DNA of 17,510 nucleotides from an uncultured Clostridia bacterium (GCA_904420265.1 CAJFUU010000084.1:1-17510), one strand, 5' to 3'; positions 6,215 to 14,434 are shown, counted from the stretch's first letter. The notes: generated by a model from the sequence alone, not told the origin. Numbers and translations: made by a program.

Positions 6215-9200
6215 CTACCAGCAGTACGGACAGGGCGAGAATCCCTGTGCCTGCACAAACTCCACGGCGACCAGGGAGCCGTTGGTCATCCCCGCGCCCG
6301 AGCAAACCGAGTTGCTGTGGAAAATGTTGCCGTTGGAATTGCCTTTCAGGTCGATGTAGACCGCCGTTACGGTAGAGGGGTCGCCGCCGCTGCCGCCGGT
6401 ACCCGTTCCGCCGCCGCCAGTGCCCGTGCCTCCGCCGCCAGTGCCGCCGGCACAGACCGGACAGGCCGTCTTGCCCCAGGCGCGCGCAAAGGCGAGATAG
6501 CTGCCAACCGCACCCGAACCGGCGTGCGCCTGGTTGGTATGATAATACGGGTCGCTGCTGGTGCCGTAAACCACGGTGGCGGCGACGCTGGCGCAGGTCG
6601 GGCAAGGCGACTTGCCGTAGTTAAGCGCCCGTTCCAAGGGAACATAATACGCGCCCGAACCCGCATGCGAGCTGTCGAGGTGGAAGTATTCGTCGGTCAG
6701 GCTGGCGTAAACGCCGATGCCGGACGTGCCCTCCTGGAAGGTGCCTGAATCCTCCGGCACCTGACCGTCGTTGTTGTAGGCGGAAAGGCAGACCTGACAG
6801 TATTGCTTGCCCATCGCGAGCGCCACAGACAGGTAGCCCTGCACAGCGTCCTCGGGCGCATGGCTGCGGTAAATGTGGAATTCCGAGGATGTGGCCGTCG
6901 CCCACACGGTGCGCTCCGCCGTAGCGGCCGCGCAGGTCGGGCAGGCGCGCTTGCCGTAGTTGAGGGCGGTTTCCAGCGTGATATAGCTGGCGCCGGAGCC
7001 AGCGCAACTGCTCGAGAGATGGTAATAAGCGCCGCTGGGCGTGGCATAGACGCGGATACCCGAAGTGCCGGGCGTATAGTTCGCAACCGGCGTGGTCGAG
7101 CCGCCTTCGTTTCCGCTGCCGCTTACACAGCTCGGGCAAGGCGCATAGCCCGCCATCAACGCCTGGGCCAGCGTGCCGGAGGAGGCGTAAGCCATGTTCT
7201 CAACCGTACACGTATTGCTGTAGTGATAATACTGTCCCCCGTTGCCAATGGCATAAACGGTGCGGTTGGCGATGGCGCAGCAGGTTTCACAGGCCGTCTT
7301 GCCCATGGCCACCGCCTGTTCAAGGCTGACGGCACTGGCATTGCGCATGCCCTGGCAGTACCGGTCGGTATGGTACCACTGGCCGTTTTCCGTGCAGTAA
7401 ACCGTAACGCCGGAAACACTTACAATCTCGTCGCTGCCTTCGTTCCCACCGCTTTCGCCGCTACCGCCATCAGACGACCAGCAATACGGACAGCGCTGAT
7501 AGCCAAGCGCCAGCGCCTGGGCCAGCGTGCCCGCCGTCGCGCCGGACATGCCCGAACAGGTGGCATAGGAATGGTAATACGTACCGCCGCTGGTGGCATA
7601 CACGGTGCGGTTGGCCGAAGAGCAACACACCGGGCAGGCCTCGCGGCCGATTTGCAGCATGCTCATCAGGGTCACGCGCTGCGCGTTGCGCATGGCCGAA
7701 CCGGTGCCGCCGTCGCAGGTGCTGTCGGTGTGATAGTACCTGCCGCTCTCTGTGGCATAGACATACACAGTGCCGTCCTCTTCGCTTCCAGAGCCGGCCT
7801 CCGTCCCGGAACCGGCGCCGCCGCTGGTATCGGGCAGCACAAAGCCGCTCATGCAGACCGGACAGGCCGTCTTGCCCATCACCAGCGCGCCGGCCAGCGG
7901 AATGCCGGTGGCGTTGCGCATGGCCGAGCCGGTGCCGCCATCGCAATTGTATATGCTGTGGAACCAGGTGCCGTTTTCCGTGCAGTAAACGATGGCGCGG
8001 GCGGCAGAGCAGCAGGTCGGGCAAGGCTCGATACCGTACTGCAGCGCCGTAAGCATGCTGACGTAGGACGCCCCCGTCATGCCGCTGCAATCGCTGTAAA
8101 TGTGGAAGTATTGGCCGTCCGGGCGGGCATAGACCATCAGGCCGCTGCCATCCGAGCTGAGCGAACGCACAAAGGACAGCAGGCGGTCGCCCGTAATGTA
8201 ATTCGAAACGGTTCCGTTGTTGCTTTGCTGCGTGCCGCCGGCGCACACCGGGCAGGCCGTCTTGCCGGCGTTCTGCGCCTGTTGCAGCGTTACCTCGTAA
8301 GCGCCCACCATAGGCTCGCCGGTACCGCCGTCGCAGGTTCTGTTGGTATGATACCACTGTCCGCCGTCGGTCATGTAATAAGTGGTCTGGTTATAACATA
8401 TCGGGCAGGCGCTCAGGCCGCGGCGCTGCGCCACTTCCAGGCTGACATAGGAAGCGCTGCCATTGATATTGCTGCATTCCGGATTGCTGTGGTAGTAAAG
8501 GCCCGTGGTTCCGGCATATACGTATTCGCCGGTTTCCGTGCCGGTAGTGGGCGACACCGATGCAATCGGCGTAGCGCTGGGCGACGTATCCAAACCCGGC
8601 AGCCCCGATGCGGAAGGCTGCACGGTGGCGCTGGCAGAAGGCAGCACCGAGGCCTCCACGGTAACGGTCGGCGTGGGCGAAAGCAAACTGACCGTCGGCC
8701 CGCCCGCGGGTTGGTTGGGGTCGTTCATGCCACTGGAAACCAACTGCACAATGGCGTAAATGATGAGCACAAACCACAACGCCGAAGCGCCGCTGATGCC
8801 CGCGCGCATCGGCATATCAAAGCGCCCGCGCCGCCACAGCAGGTAAATGCCCAGCGGCGGGAACAGCACCAGCAAAACATAGGTTACCCAGTCGTTTTCA
8901 TCAATGTACTGCATAAACGAGGACGCCGGTTCCTCTTCCCCGACATACTCGCCGTCTTCATCATAATAGTCTTCATAGTCCTCTGCGCCGTCGTCCTGCG
9001 CGTATGCGCCGTCGTCATATTCCTCATCCTGCGCATAGTCGCCATAGCCGTCGTCCTGGCCGTAACCGTCGTCGGCATAATGATCGTCCTGCGCGTAGCC
9101 GTCATAACCGTCGTCGGCGTAATCGCCGTCCTGGCCGTATTCGTCGTCATAATGCCCGTCGTCGTAACCATAGTCGTCCCCATAGGCGTCGCCGCCGGCG

Positions 9201-9433
9201 GCATCATCATAGTTGTAGCCGTCCTCGCCCTGGCCGTCGTCATAGCCGTAATCCGCCTGCGCGTCGTCATAATACTCCTCCGCGCCATAGGAATCGAGGC
9301 CCTCGGCCACATCGGCGTCCTCGTCGGCTTTCAGACCAAACGGAAAACGCTGGATTTTTCCGTCTCCCCAGCGGAAGGCAAAACCCGCCTTGGAGACGTT
9401 GAACTTCAGTTTTCCGATTTTATATGTTGCCAT
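6215..9433 (-). CDS. Large membrane protein with acidic Tyr-rich N-terminus and 13 His/Cys modules
   Basis: This encodes 1072 residues. Residues 1-36 (MATYKIGKLKFNVSKAGFAF...) are a compact basic/aromatic segment. Residues about 37-172 are low-complexity Asp/Tyr/Gly/Ala. Two hydrophobic segments (about 183-200 and 211-234) flank RRGR, and a Ser/Thr/Pro linker runs to about 300. Thirteen modules of about 40-48 residues follow, each VYxx-x-G-x-[YF]H-x4-[CH] ... L-x2-A-x3-G-x2-x-C-P-x-C, some separated by Gly/Ser/Glu linkers. The pattern resembles the small His/Cys metal-binding modules (Ada-like zinc sites) found singly on Firmicutes surface proteins. The ATG at 9433 is chosen for GAGGTG upstream; a GTG 9 bases earlier lacks this. 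Positive-inside reasoning puts the repeats outside the cell. Function unknown; it may bind zinc or form disulfides. It is divergent from the CapA-family gene. Confidence 0.9.
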   Translation of the reverse strand: MATYKIGKLKFNVSKAGFAFRWGDGKIQRFPFGLKADEDADVAEGLDSYGAEEYYDDAQADYGYDDGQGEDGYNYDDAAGGDAYGDDYGYDDGHYDDEYGQDGDYADDGYDGYAQDDHYADDGYGQDDGYGDYAQDEEYDDGAYAQDDGAEDYEDYYDEDGEYVGEEEPASSFMQYIDENDWVTYVLLVLFPPLGIYLLWRRGRFDMPMRAGISGASALWFVLIIYAIVQLVSSGMNDPNQPAGGPTVSLLSPTPTVTVEASVLPSASATVQPSASGLPGLDTSPSATPIASVSPTTGTETGEYVYAGTTGLYYHSNPECSNINGSASYVSLEVAQRRGLSACPICYNQTTYYMTDGGQWYHTNRTCDGGTGEPMVGAYEVTLQQAQNAGKTACPVCAGGTQQSNNGTVSNYITGDRLLSFVRSLSSDGSGLMVYARPDGQYFHIYSDCSGMTGASYVSMLTALQYGIEPCPTCCSAARAIVYCTENGTWFHSIYNCDGGTGSAMRNATGIPLAGALVMGKTACPVCMSGFVLPDTSGGAGSGTEAGSGSEEDGTVYVYATESGRYYHTDSTCDGGTGSAMRNAQRVTLMSMLQIGREACPVCCSSANRTVYATSGGTYYHSYATCSGMSGATAGTLAQALALGYQRCPYCWSSDGGSGESGGNEGSDEIVSVSGVTVYCTENGQWYHTDRYCQGMRNASAVSLEQAVAMGKTACETCCAIANRTVYAIGNGGQYYHYSNTCTVENMAYASSGTLAQALMAGYAPCPSCVSGSGNEGGSTTPVANYTPGTSGIRVYATPSGAYYHLSSSCAGSGASYITLETALNYGKRACPTCAAATAERTVWATATSSEFHIYRSHAPEDAVQGYLSVALAMGKQYCQVCLSAYNNDGQVPEDSGTFQEGTSGIGVYASLTDEYFHLDSSHAGSGAYYVPLERALNYGKSPCPTCASVAATVVYGTSSDPYYHTNQAHAGSGAVGSYLAFARAWGKTACPVCAGGTGGGGTGTGGGGTGTGGSGGDPSTVTAVYIDLKGNSNGNIFHSNSVCSGAGMTNGSLVAVEFVQAQGFSPCPYCW
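6221..8524 (-). repeat. Array of 13 encoded His/Cys modules
   Basis: Modules lie at residues 304-346, 351-397, 434-474, 482-527, 556-603, 610-651, 677-718, 725-769, 794-834, 842-882, 907-947, 954-994 and 1034-1071. In every one the histidine is followed exactly four residues later by Cys (modules 1-9 and 13) or His (modules 10-12), and the module ends C-x2-C. Modules 2, 4 and 5 share CDGGTG after the first Cys, and 3, 6, 9, 11 and 12 share a Gly/Ala-rich loop, suggesting duplication of module pairs. Divergence between modules is high, so the duplications are old. Confidence 0.85.
8918..9325 (-). repeat. Encoded Asp/Tyr/Gly low-complexity tract
   Basis: About 135 residues are made mostly of Asp, Tyr, Gly, Ala, Glu and Gln in loose units such as YAQDD, YADDGYGQDD and YGYDDG. 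At the DNA level this is a run of CGTCGTC/CATA-like repeats on the plus strand. No hydrophobic core is visible, so it is probably disordered and very acidic. Confidence 0.8.
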
Positions 9434-9500
9434 ACCCTGCACCTCGCCTGTGGATAAGCACGATTTACATTGTCATACTTCTGTAACATTATCCTCTATT

Positions 9501-9529
9501 AGCATACACCAAAAGTGCTCATTCGTCAA
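9501..9529 (-). promoter_or_regulatory. Promoter of the His/Cys repeat protein gene
   Basis: The minus strand has TTGACG (9524-9529), 17 bp, TATGCT (9501-9506), about 70 bp before the ATG. A GGATAAT a little further downstream is an alternative -10. Confidence 0.5.
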
Positions 9530-9669
9530 TCGAATAAAACGAAAAAACCGGCCCTAAAATTGAACAATATCTCTGCCCATCGTCCCGGAATTGTCTTTTT
9601 TGCGTACATTTCCGCGCCCGCCGCCGAAATTCCCCACAAAAAGTTCTCAAAGAATGTCGATTCACCCCA

Positions 9670-9699
9670 TTGCCTATCCCTTTTTATGTGTGGTATAAT
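9670..9699 (+). promoter_or_regulatory. Promoter of the CapA-family gene
   Basis: TTGCCT (9670-9675), 18 bp, TATAAT (9694-9699), with TGG directly before the -10 giving an extended -10 (TGnTATAAT). It lies about 50 bp before the start codon and is divergent from the promoter at 9501-9529, so both genes start from one 318 bp intergenic region. Confidence 0.7.
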
Positions 9700-9751
9700 G
9701 GTTGATGAACTGAATGTCTGTACAAACGGTCGGGATTCGGAGGGAAACGCT

Positions 9752-11071
9752 ATGGCAAAGAAGAAAAAGAGCGGCCTGCGCATCGGCAGTTATGTCGTGC
9801 GTCCGCTGGGAATCATCATCATCGCCGTGCTGCTGGTGGCGCTGCTGGTTGTCGGCGCGCTGATTATTTTCCAGCAGGTGGGCGGGCAGGACGCCACCGT
9901 GCCGGAACCCTCGCCGGTGGTCGTGGAAATTACGCCCACGCCGAGCCCCACCGTCACGCCCACGCCGTCGCCGTCGCCATCGCCCACGCCGTCGCCGACA
10001 CCGTCTCTGCGCTCGGCCACAATTCGTTCTCTGGGCGAAATCGTTGTGCAACAGGAGTTGATCGACTCCGCGCGCACCGAAACCAGCTACGACTTCACGC
10101 CCATGTTTGAATACATCAAGGACGTGGTGGGCAATGCCGACTATACCGTCGGCGACGTTGAAGGCCCGATGGACAACCGCGCCGACAGTGCTTATTCCGG
10201 CGCCGACCCCTTCAATACCCCGCCGCAAATCATGCTGGCGATGAAGGATGCGGGCGTAGACATGCTCACGCTGGCCAACGCCCACTCGCTGGATATGTAC
10301 TTCGAGGGCCTGCAGCAGACCATCCAGAACTGCGAAACGGCTGAAATGGACTACATTGGCGCCTACTCCTCCCAGGAGGCTTTCGACACGCCCAAAATCG
10401 TCGAAATCAACGGCATCAACGTCGGCTTCCTCAACTATACCACGACGCTGAGCGGACGCCTGGAAGAGTCTCGTACGGAAGCCGCCACTTATGGCGTCGC
10501 CACCACCAGCAACCGCAACGTCTACAGCGACGTAACCGCCGCCCGCGAGGCCGGCGCGGACGTGGTGGTCGCCTACATCACCTGGGGCGAAGTCGGCCAA
10601 CGCACGCTCAGCGCTGCGGACCAGCAACTTGCCATGACCATGAGTTCCGCCGGCGTGGACGTCATCATTGGCTATCACCCGCACACCACCATCGCCGCCT
10701 ACTGGTTGGAAAGCCAGCTGGAGGATGGCAGCGCACACCGCACGCTGTGCCTGTGCGCTACGGGCAACTTCCTGTCCAACATCACAGATCGCTACTACTC
10801 CAGCGGCGTGATTTTCGAGTTCACCATCCAGGAAACCTCCGCCGGCGAATTTGAAATCACCAACCCGGTCTACATCCCCACCTATGTGTGGCGCTACGAA
10901 AACGAAGAGAACGACGGCTACGAATACCGCGTGCTCGCGGTGGGAGAGTGGCTCGACGAAGCGCCCGAGGGCATGAGCACCGAGGTTCAGAACAACCTGC
11001 AAATCGTCTGGCAGGATATACAGGACGCCATGGCGTTGGGCAACGCCGGTGCGACGGTATCCGCCAACTGA
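9752..11071 (+). CDS. Membrane-anchored CapA-family (poly-gamma-glutamate capsule type) protein
   Basis: This encodes 439 residues. A basic start (MAKKKKSGLR) and one membrane helix (about 18-41) are followed by a Pro/Thr/Ser linker (about 51-85) that would span the cell wall. The rest matches the CapA metallophosphatase-like fold: SLGEIVV (93-99), GDVEGP (134-139), LTLANAHSLDM (172-182), ITWGEVGQ (276-283), AGVDVIIGYHPHT (300-312) and TGNFLSN (337-343). Usual family residues are GD, NNH and HWG, replaced here by GE, NAH and TWG, so the metal site may be altered. CapA proteins act outside the membrane in capsule polyglutamate assembly, but many family members have no known role and no capB/capC is nearby. 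The ATG at 9752 has GGAGGG 7 bases upstream; the frame is open back to 9515 but that part contains the promoter. Confidence 0.88.
   Translation: MAKKKKSGLRIGSYVVRPLGIIIIAVLLVALLVVGALIIFQQVGGQDATVPEPSPVVVEITPTPSPTVTPTPSPSPSPTPSPTPSLRSATIRSLGEIVVQQELIDSARTETSYDFTPMFEYIKDVVGNADYTVGDVEGPMDNRADSAYSGADPFNTPPQIMLAMKDAGVDMLTLANAHSLDMYFEGLQQTIQNCETAEMDYIGAYSSQEAFDTPKIVEINGINVGFLNYTTTLSGRLEESRTEAATYGVATTSNRNVYSDVTAAREAGADVVVAYITWGEVGQRTLSAADQQLAMTMSSAGVDVIIGYHPHTTIAAYWLESQLEDGSAHRTLCLCATGNFLSNITDRYYSSGVIFEFTIQETSAGEFEITNPVYIPTYVWRYENEENDGYEYRVLAVGEWLDEAPEGMSTEVQNNLQIVWQDIQDAMALGNAGATVSAN
9902..10006 (+). repeat. Encoded Pro/Thr/Ser linker repeat
   Basis: Short repeats of ACGCCGTCG / TCGCCATCG encode PTPSP-type residues between the membrane helix and the catalytic-type domain. 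Such linkers are typical of cell-wall-spanning segments, and slippage in the DNA may vary its length. Confidence 0.7.
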
Positions 11072-11087
11072 TTCCGCGCAACTTACG

Positions 11088-11122
11088 CGTCCCGTCCGCC
11101 GCTGCGGGCGGGACGTTTCTTT
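11088..11122 (+). terminator. Intrinsic terminator of the CapA-family gene
   Basis: The arms CGTCCCGTCCGC and GCGGGCGGGACG form a 12 bp GC-rich stem (one wobble) with a 4-base loop, followed by TTTCTTT. It starts 16 bp after the stop codon. Confidence 0.85.
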
Positions 11123-11847
11123 CGCCGGGAGGATGCCGGTTGACGTGAACGGCCGCCGGAAGTTCCCTGACGGGCACGGCGTATCTCCGCTTTCTTGCGC
11201 CAAGCGCGCCCCGAGCCGAGCAAACCACAGCGGGAACCATGGCAACCGCGCGCATTTGCGGGTTTCCTGTGCCGGCAGGCCTTCATCCGTGCGATGCATA
11301 ACGTTCCTTCGTTGCGCAGGACGCTCAACAAGGCGCGCCCTTTGCTGGCCGTTATATCGGGACAAGGGCTCGTTGGAACGCAACGCCGTTATCAAGCAGT
11401 CCGGTTTCCAGCGAAAAGGCGCAAGCGAATTTTGCGCGCAGGATTCGCCGCTTGCAACGCATTCGCGCCGTCCCTTCGTTTGGCGTTTCCATTATATGCG
11501 CCATGCGCCGCGCTGTAAAGTACGCACTTTTTTGTGCGCTGCGCACATTTTGGTAACCGGATGGCGGCAGGCGCGTTTTGCCGTTTCAAAAAGTGCGAAT
11601 GGGGCGGATGCGCGTCAAGCGTGCCCGCCGCGCCGGCCAGGATGCTCCAACTTCCTTTCGGCGCTCCATCCGCGGGCATGATGAAAATGCCATGGCTTTG
11701 CGAATGGGAGGGAAAAGCGGCTGCCGGGTCGTCGCGCAGACGGGAACGGAATGCCATGCGGAAGAAAAATGTCAACGTCGCAGACGCACGCCGGCAGGCG
11801 AGGGCTCTGAGGTTCAAAAGGCCGGACGTGGAGAATCTTCCCGGGAA

Positions 11848-12290
11848 GCGTTCAGTTTTGCCGCACTCGATCCTGTGAGCGCGCGTACAAAGGCGCGCCT
11901 GCCACACCGCCAGTCTGGCATGCTCCGCATGCAAGCGGGTTTCACGTGTCGTAGGAAACCGGCGCGCTCTTTGCGACATTCCTCCTGCTCTCAGGCCGGT
12001 TCACGCCCTTGAAGCGCCGACGCACAGCGCGTATCCGGGCTCGTGTGCAGACACATTCACCGTATCCCCGCGTTCGGTTTTGCACATGCGGACGCAAGAG
12101 AACGCTCGCCTCATCAGCAGGCCGCCAACCCCGTTTACAGGTGGGTTCACGTGTCGTTGGGAAATAGGCCTTTGCAGCATCGCCCAACCAGCAATCCCCC
12201 GCGCAGACGGATTCACGGCCTTGAAGCGCAGCCGACGGCGTATATCCAAGGCCATGCGCAAGGCGCAGCGCTCCGGTGCCTGTGGGATGT
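11848..12290. repeat. Degenerate tandem duplication, unit about 205-222 bp
   Basis: Three anchor blocks recur in order: GCGTTC[AG]GTTTTGC at 11848 and 12070, TTCACGTGTCGT at 11941 and 12146, and TTCACG[CG]CCTTGAAGCGC at 12001 and 12212. The offsets are 222, 205 and 211 bp, so the copies differ by indels. Sequence between the anchors is only loosely similar, indicating an old duplication of non-coding DNA. Confidence 0.6.
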
Positions 12291-12455
12291 TTTATATTCC
12301 TAGCTCAGGGCAAGCCGTTCGGCGCCGCTTGTATGCAAGGCCAGAAAGTTTCCGCGAACGGATTGGCAATTCCCCTGGCGCAATATCGTCGCGACATAAT
12401 GCGGCACCGCTGTCGCAGGCGGCTTTCGCTTCAGAATCACGCTGGGCCGTGCCGT

Positions 12456-12485
12456 TTGCCCGCGCAAATTTTCTCTGCGGATAAT
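12456..12485 (+). promoter_or_regulatory. Possible mutY promoter
   Basis: TTGCCC (12456-12461), 18 bp, GATAAT (12480-12485) lies about 70 bp before the mutY start. The match is moderate and the position is plausible. Confidence 0.35.
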
Positions 12486-12556
12486 CCGGCGCACGGCCTG
12501 CTCAATGCCAATCTATCTCTATCGTCCCGCGTAACGCATTCCAAGGGAGGGCTTCC

Positions 12557-13576
12557 ATGGACGCATCTGCCTTTTCCCAGGCGCTGCTTAACTGGTACGA
12601 CCGCGAAAAGCGCGCCTTGCCTTGGCGCGGCACGCGCGACCCTTATCGCATCTGGCTTTCGGAGATTATGCTCCAGCAAACCCGCGCCGAGGCCGTCGCG
12701 CCGCGGTACGAAGCGTTCCTCGAGCGCTTTCCCACCGTGGAGGCGCTCGCCGCCTCCGGCGAAGAGGAAGTGCTCAAGGCCTGGGAGGGCATGGGCTACT
12801 ATTCCCGCGCCCGCAATTTGCGCAAGGCGGCAATACAAATTGCGCAGGGAGGCGGAGCGTTCCCCACCAGCGCCCGGGAACTTATGCGCCTGCCGGGCGT
12901 TGGCGCGTACACGGCCGCGGCGGTGGCTTCCATCGCCTTTGGCGAGCCCTCGCCGGCGCTGGACGGCAACCAGGCGCGGGTTCTTGCGCGCCTGTTGGCC
13001 TTTGACGAGCCGATGGATACCCCGCAAAGGCTGCGCGCACAGGCGCTGGCGCTCATCGACCACGCGCGCCCCGGCGATTACAACCAGGCGCTGATGGATT
13101 TGGGCAGCGGCATCTGCACGCCACGCGCGCCGCACTGCGACCGCTGTCCGGTTTCCGCCTTTTGCGCCGCCTTTGCCGAAGGTGACGCAGAGAGTTATCC
13201 CCGCTTGCCGCCGCCGGTTGCCAAGCGCGCGGTGGAGCTGACGGTGGCGCTGGCCTTCCTGGACGGGCGCGTGCTGGTGCGCCGGCGGCCGTCCAGGGGC
13301 CTGTTGGCCGGTTTGTGGGAGTTTCCGAACTTTTCCGAGGGAATGCTGGCGGACCTGCTGCCCGGCGCGCGCATAACGGGCGAATTGCCCCGGGCAAGGC
13401 ATGTGTTTACGCATTTGATTTGGAACATGCGCGGCCTGCGCGCGGAAGTAGACGCGCCGCCCGAAGGCATGCGCACCGTAGACGCAGATGGCCTTGCGGC
13501 GCTGCCCTTCCCCACGGCCCTGCGCGTCTATCGGGAAATTGCCGAAAAGGAATTGCGCGGCGGTAGAAAAGAATAA
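12557..13576 (+). CDS. mutY: A/G-specific adenine glycosylase MutY
   Basis: This 339-residue DNA repair enzyme removes adenine mispaired with 8-oxoguanine. The catalytic glutamate is in SEIMLQQTRAE (Glu36), the helix-hairpin-helix is LPGVGAYTA (112-120) and the catalytic aspartate is in LDGNQARVL (Asp136). The [4Fe-4S] cluster cysteines are at 187, 194, 197 and 203 with the classic C-x6-C-x2-C-x5-C spacing. The C-terminal part (VALAFLDGRVLVRRRP, GLWEFPNF, HVFTHLIW) is the NUDIX-like domain that recognises 8-oxoguanine. Length is normal. The ATG at 12557 has GGGAGGG 6 bases upstream. It appears to be a single gene, with the repeat element following. Confidence 0.96.
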   Translation: MDASAFSQALLNWYDREKRALPWRGTRDPYRIWLSEIMLQQTRAEAVAPRYEAFLERFPTVEALAASGEEEVLKAWEGMGYYSRARNLRKAAIQIAQGGGAFPTSARELMRLPGVGAYTAAAVASIAFGEPSPALDGNQARVLARLLAFDEPMDTPQRLRAQALALIDHARPGDYNQALMDLGSGICTPRAPHCDRCPVSAFCAAFAEGDAESYPRLPPPVAKRAVELTVALAFLDGRVLVRRRPSRGLLAGLWEFPNFSEGMLADLLPGARITGELPRARHVFTHLIWNMRGLRAEVDAPPEGMRTVDADGLAALPFPTALRVYREIAEKELRGGRKE

Positions 13577-13619
13577 AAACCAGGGCGCGTTCGCCCGCGG
13601 CGTTTCGTGCCCTTCAAAA

Positions 13620-14122
13620 ATTTCCCATATGCCGGCTTGTGTCAATCGCCATGGCCAAATCCGCCGCTGCTGTGGCGCAGTTTTCCTTCCGCTTTATGCG
13701 AATTTCGGCCTGCTTCCCAGGGCGGCCTCTCGATTGCCCGCTGTCTACAGGCGGCGGACGGGGCAGTATCTCCTCTGCCGGGCGCCGCATCTCAAATTTT
13801 CAATTTGGGCCGTGGCAGTTTCGCCTTTGGCGAAGCCGCAGAGTCCGCAGGATTTTTCGCCTCCGGCCGCCCACTCCAATTTTTACGCGCGCCGCTTTGC
13901 GGCACAAGAGAAAATTGCAAGGAAAGGGTTTTTGCTCAGGGAAACCAGATTTCCCAACGCAAAAATCGCCCCATCCGCGATGTACACGAGGCGATTTTGC
14001 CGCTTTTCCAAACCGTCAAAATCGGCCGGCTTTCGCCGCCTTGAAACCCTGAAAGGGGGTTTAACCTGCCGCCGGGGACGATGAAAGCACAAAAAGGCCT
14101 TCGCCTGCGCTCTCTTGAGAGG
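13620..14122 (-). repeat. Hairpin-rich non-coding repeat element, copy B
   Basis: Read on the minus strand this is a diverged copy of the element at 1839-2550. Shared blocks in order are AAGAGAGCGC...GGCGAAG then CGTCCCCGGCGGCAGGTT (14063-14120 here, 1881-1942 in copy A), the TTTGGAAAA..GGCAAA.TCGCCTCGTG...GGGGCGATTTTTGCG block (about 13960-14023 here, 2174-2234 there), TTTCCTTGCA, the CTGCGG-TTCGCC/GGCGAAACTGCC hairpin with CCCAAATT/AATTTGAGA (13776-13852 here, 2395-2476 there), CGTCCGCCGC, and an end with AGCCGGCA. Copy B lacks the about 230 bp between the two 28 bp repeats of copy A. The CAAATT/AATTTG and TTCGCC/GGCGAA stems are kept while loops differ. No gene is seen. Confidence 0.6.
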
Positions 14123-14434
14123 GGGCGACCTGACGCCGCTTACAGGCGGCGCACTTTATCCATCTACATTCAAAAATGCGTGGTTTGCGCGTCCTGCTTG
14201 TTGCAAACCGTTTCCGGACGCATTTCGCGCAGGAGACATACGCGCGCAAAGACAGAAGCGCCGTCAAAGAGGCGTGCGCCTCTTCGCATATTGCAACTGC
14301 GAAAGAACACGCGCAAAAGCGCTTTTCGTCCTGGCAGGGCATGCTTCCGCCGGCGTATCCGCTGCGCTTTCCCCTGCCAACATGCCGGGACGAAATATCC
14401 GCTTCCATGCCCTTGTAAGGCGCGCATCCTGCCG
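14123..14434. other. Intergenic stretch, nothing recognised
   Basis: No gene, RNA or clear terminator is seen. The minus-strand frame here is Cys/Arg/Ala-rich without motifs, and a short GAGGCG/CGCCTC inverted repeat is present near 14269-14281. Confidence 0.4.

Larger units (their letters stand above)
11123..12556. other. 1.4 kb gene-less stretch before mutY
   Basis: No protein family, tRNA or known RNA was recognised on either strand. Open frames on both strands are rich in Arg, Ala, Cys and Ser without motifs, and none has a convincing ribosome binding site and start. The stretch contains small hairpins (for example GTGCGC/GCGCAC near 11530-11545) and a degenerate tandem duplication at about 11848-12290. 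Base composition is like the rest of the window. Confidence 0.55.

Noticed and set aside
6803..9457. 884-residue open frame on the plus strand
   Set aside because: It is antisense to the His/Cys repeat protein gene and arises from its GC-rich, repeated codons; it has no start context and is His/Arg/Ala/Val-rich without motifs.
9674..11395. 573-residue open frame on the minus strand
   Set aside because: It is antisense to the CapA-family gene, which has clear motifs, promoter, ribosome binding site and terminator on the plus strand.
12437..13645. 402-residue open frame on the minus strand
   Set aside because: It is antisense to mutY, whose catalytic and Fe-S residues are complete.
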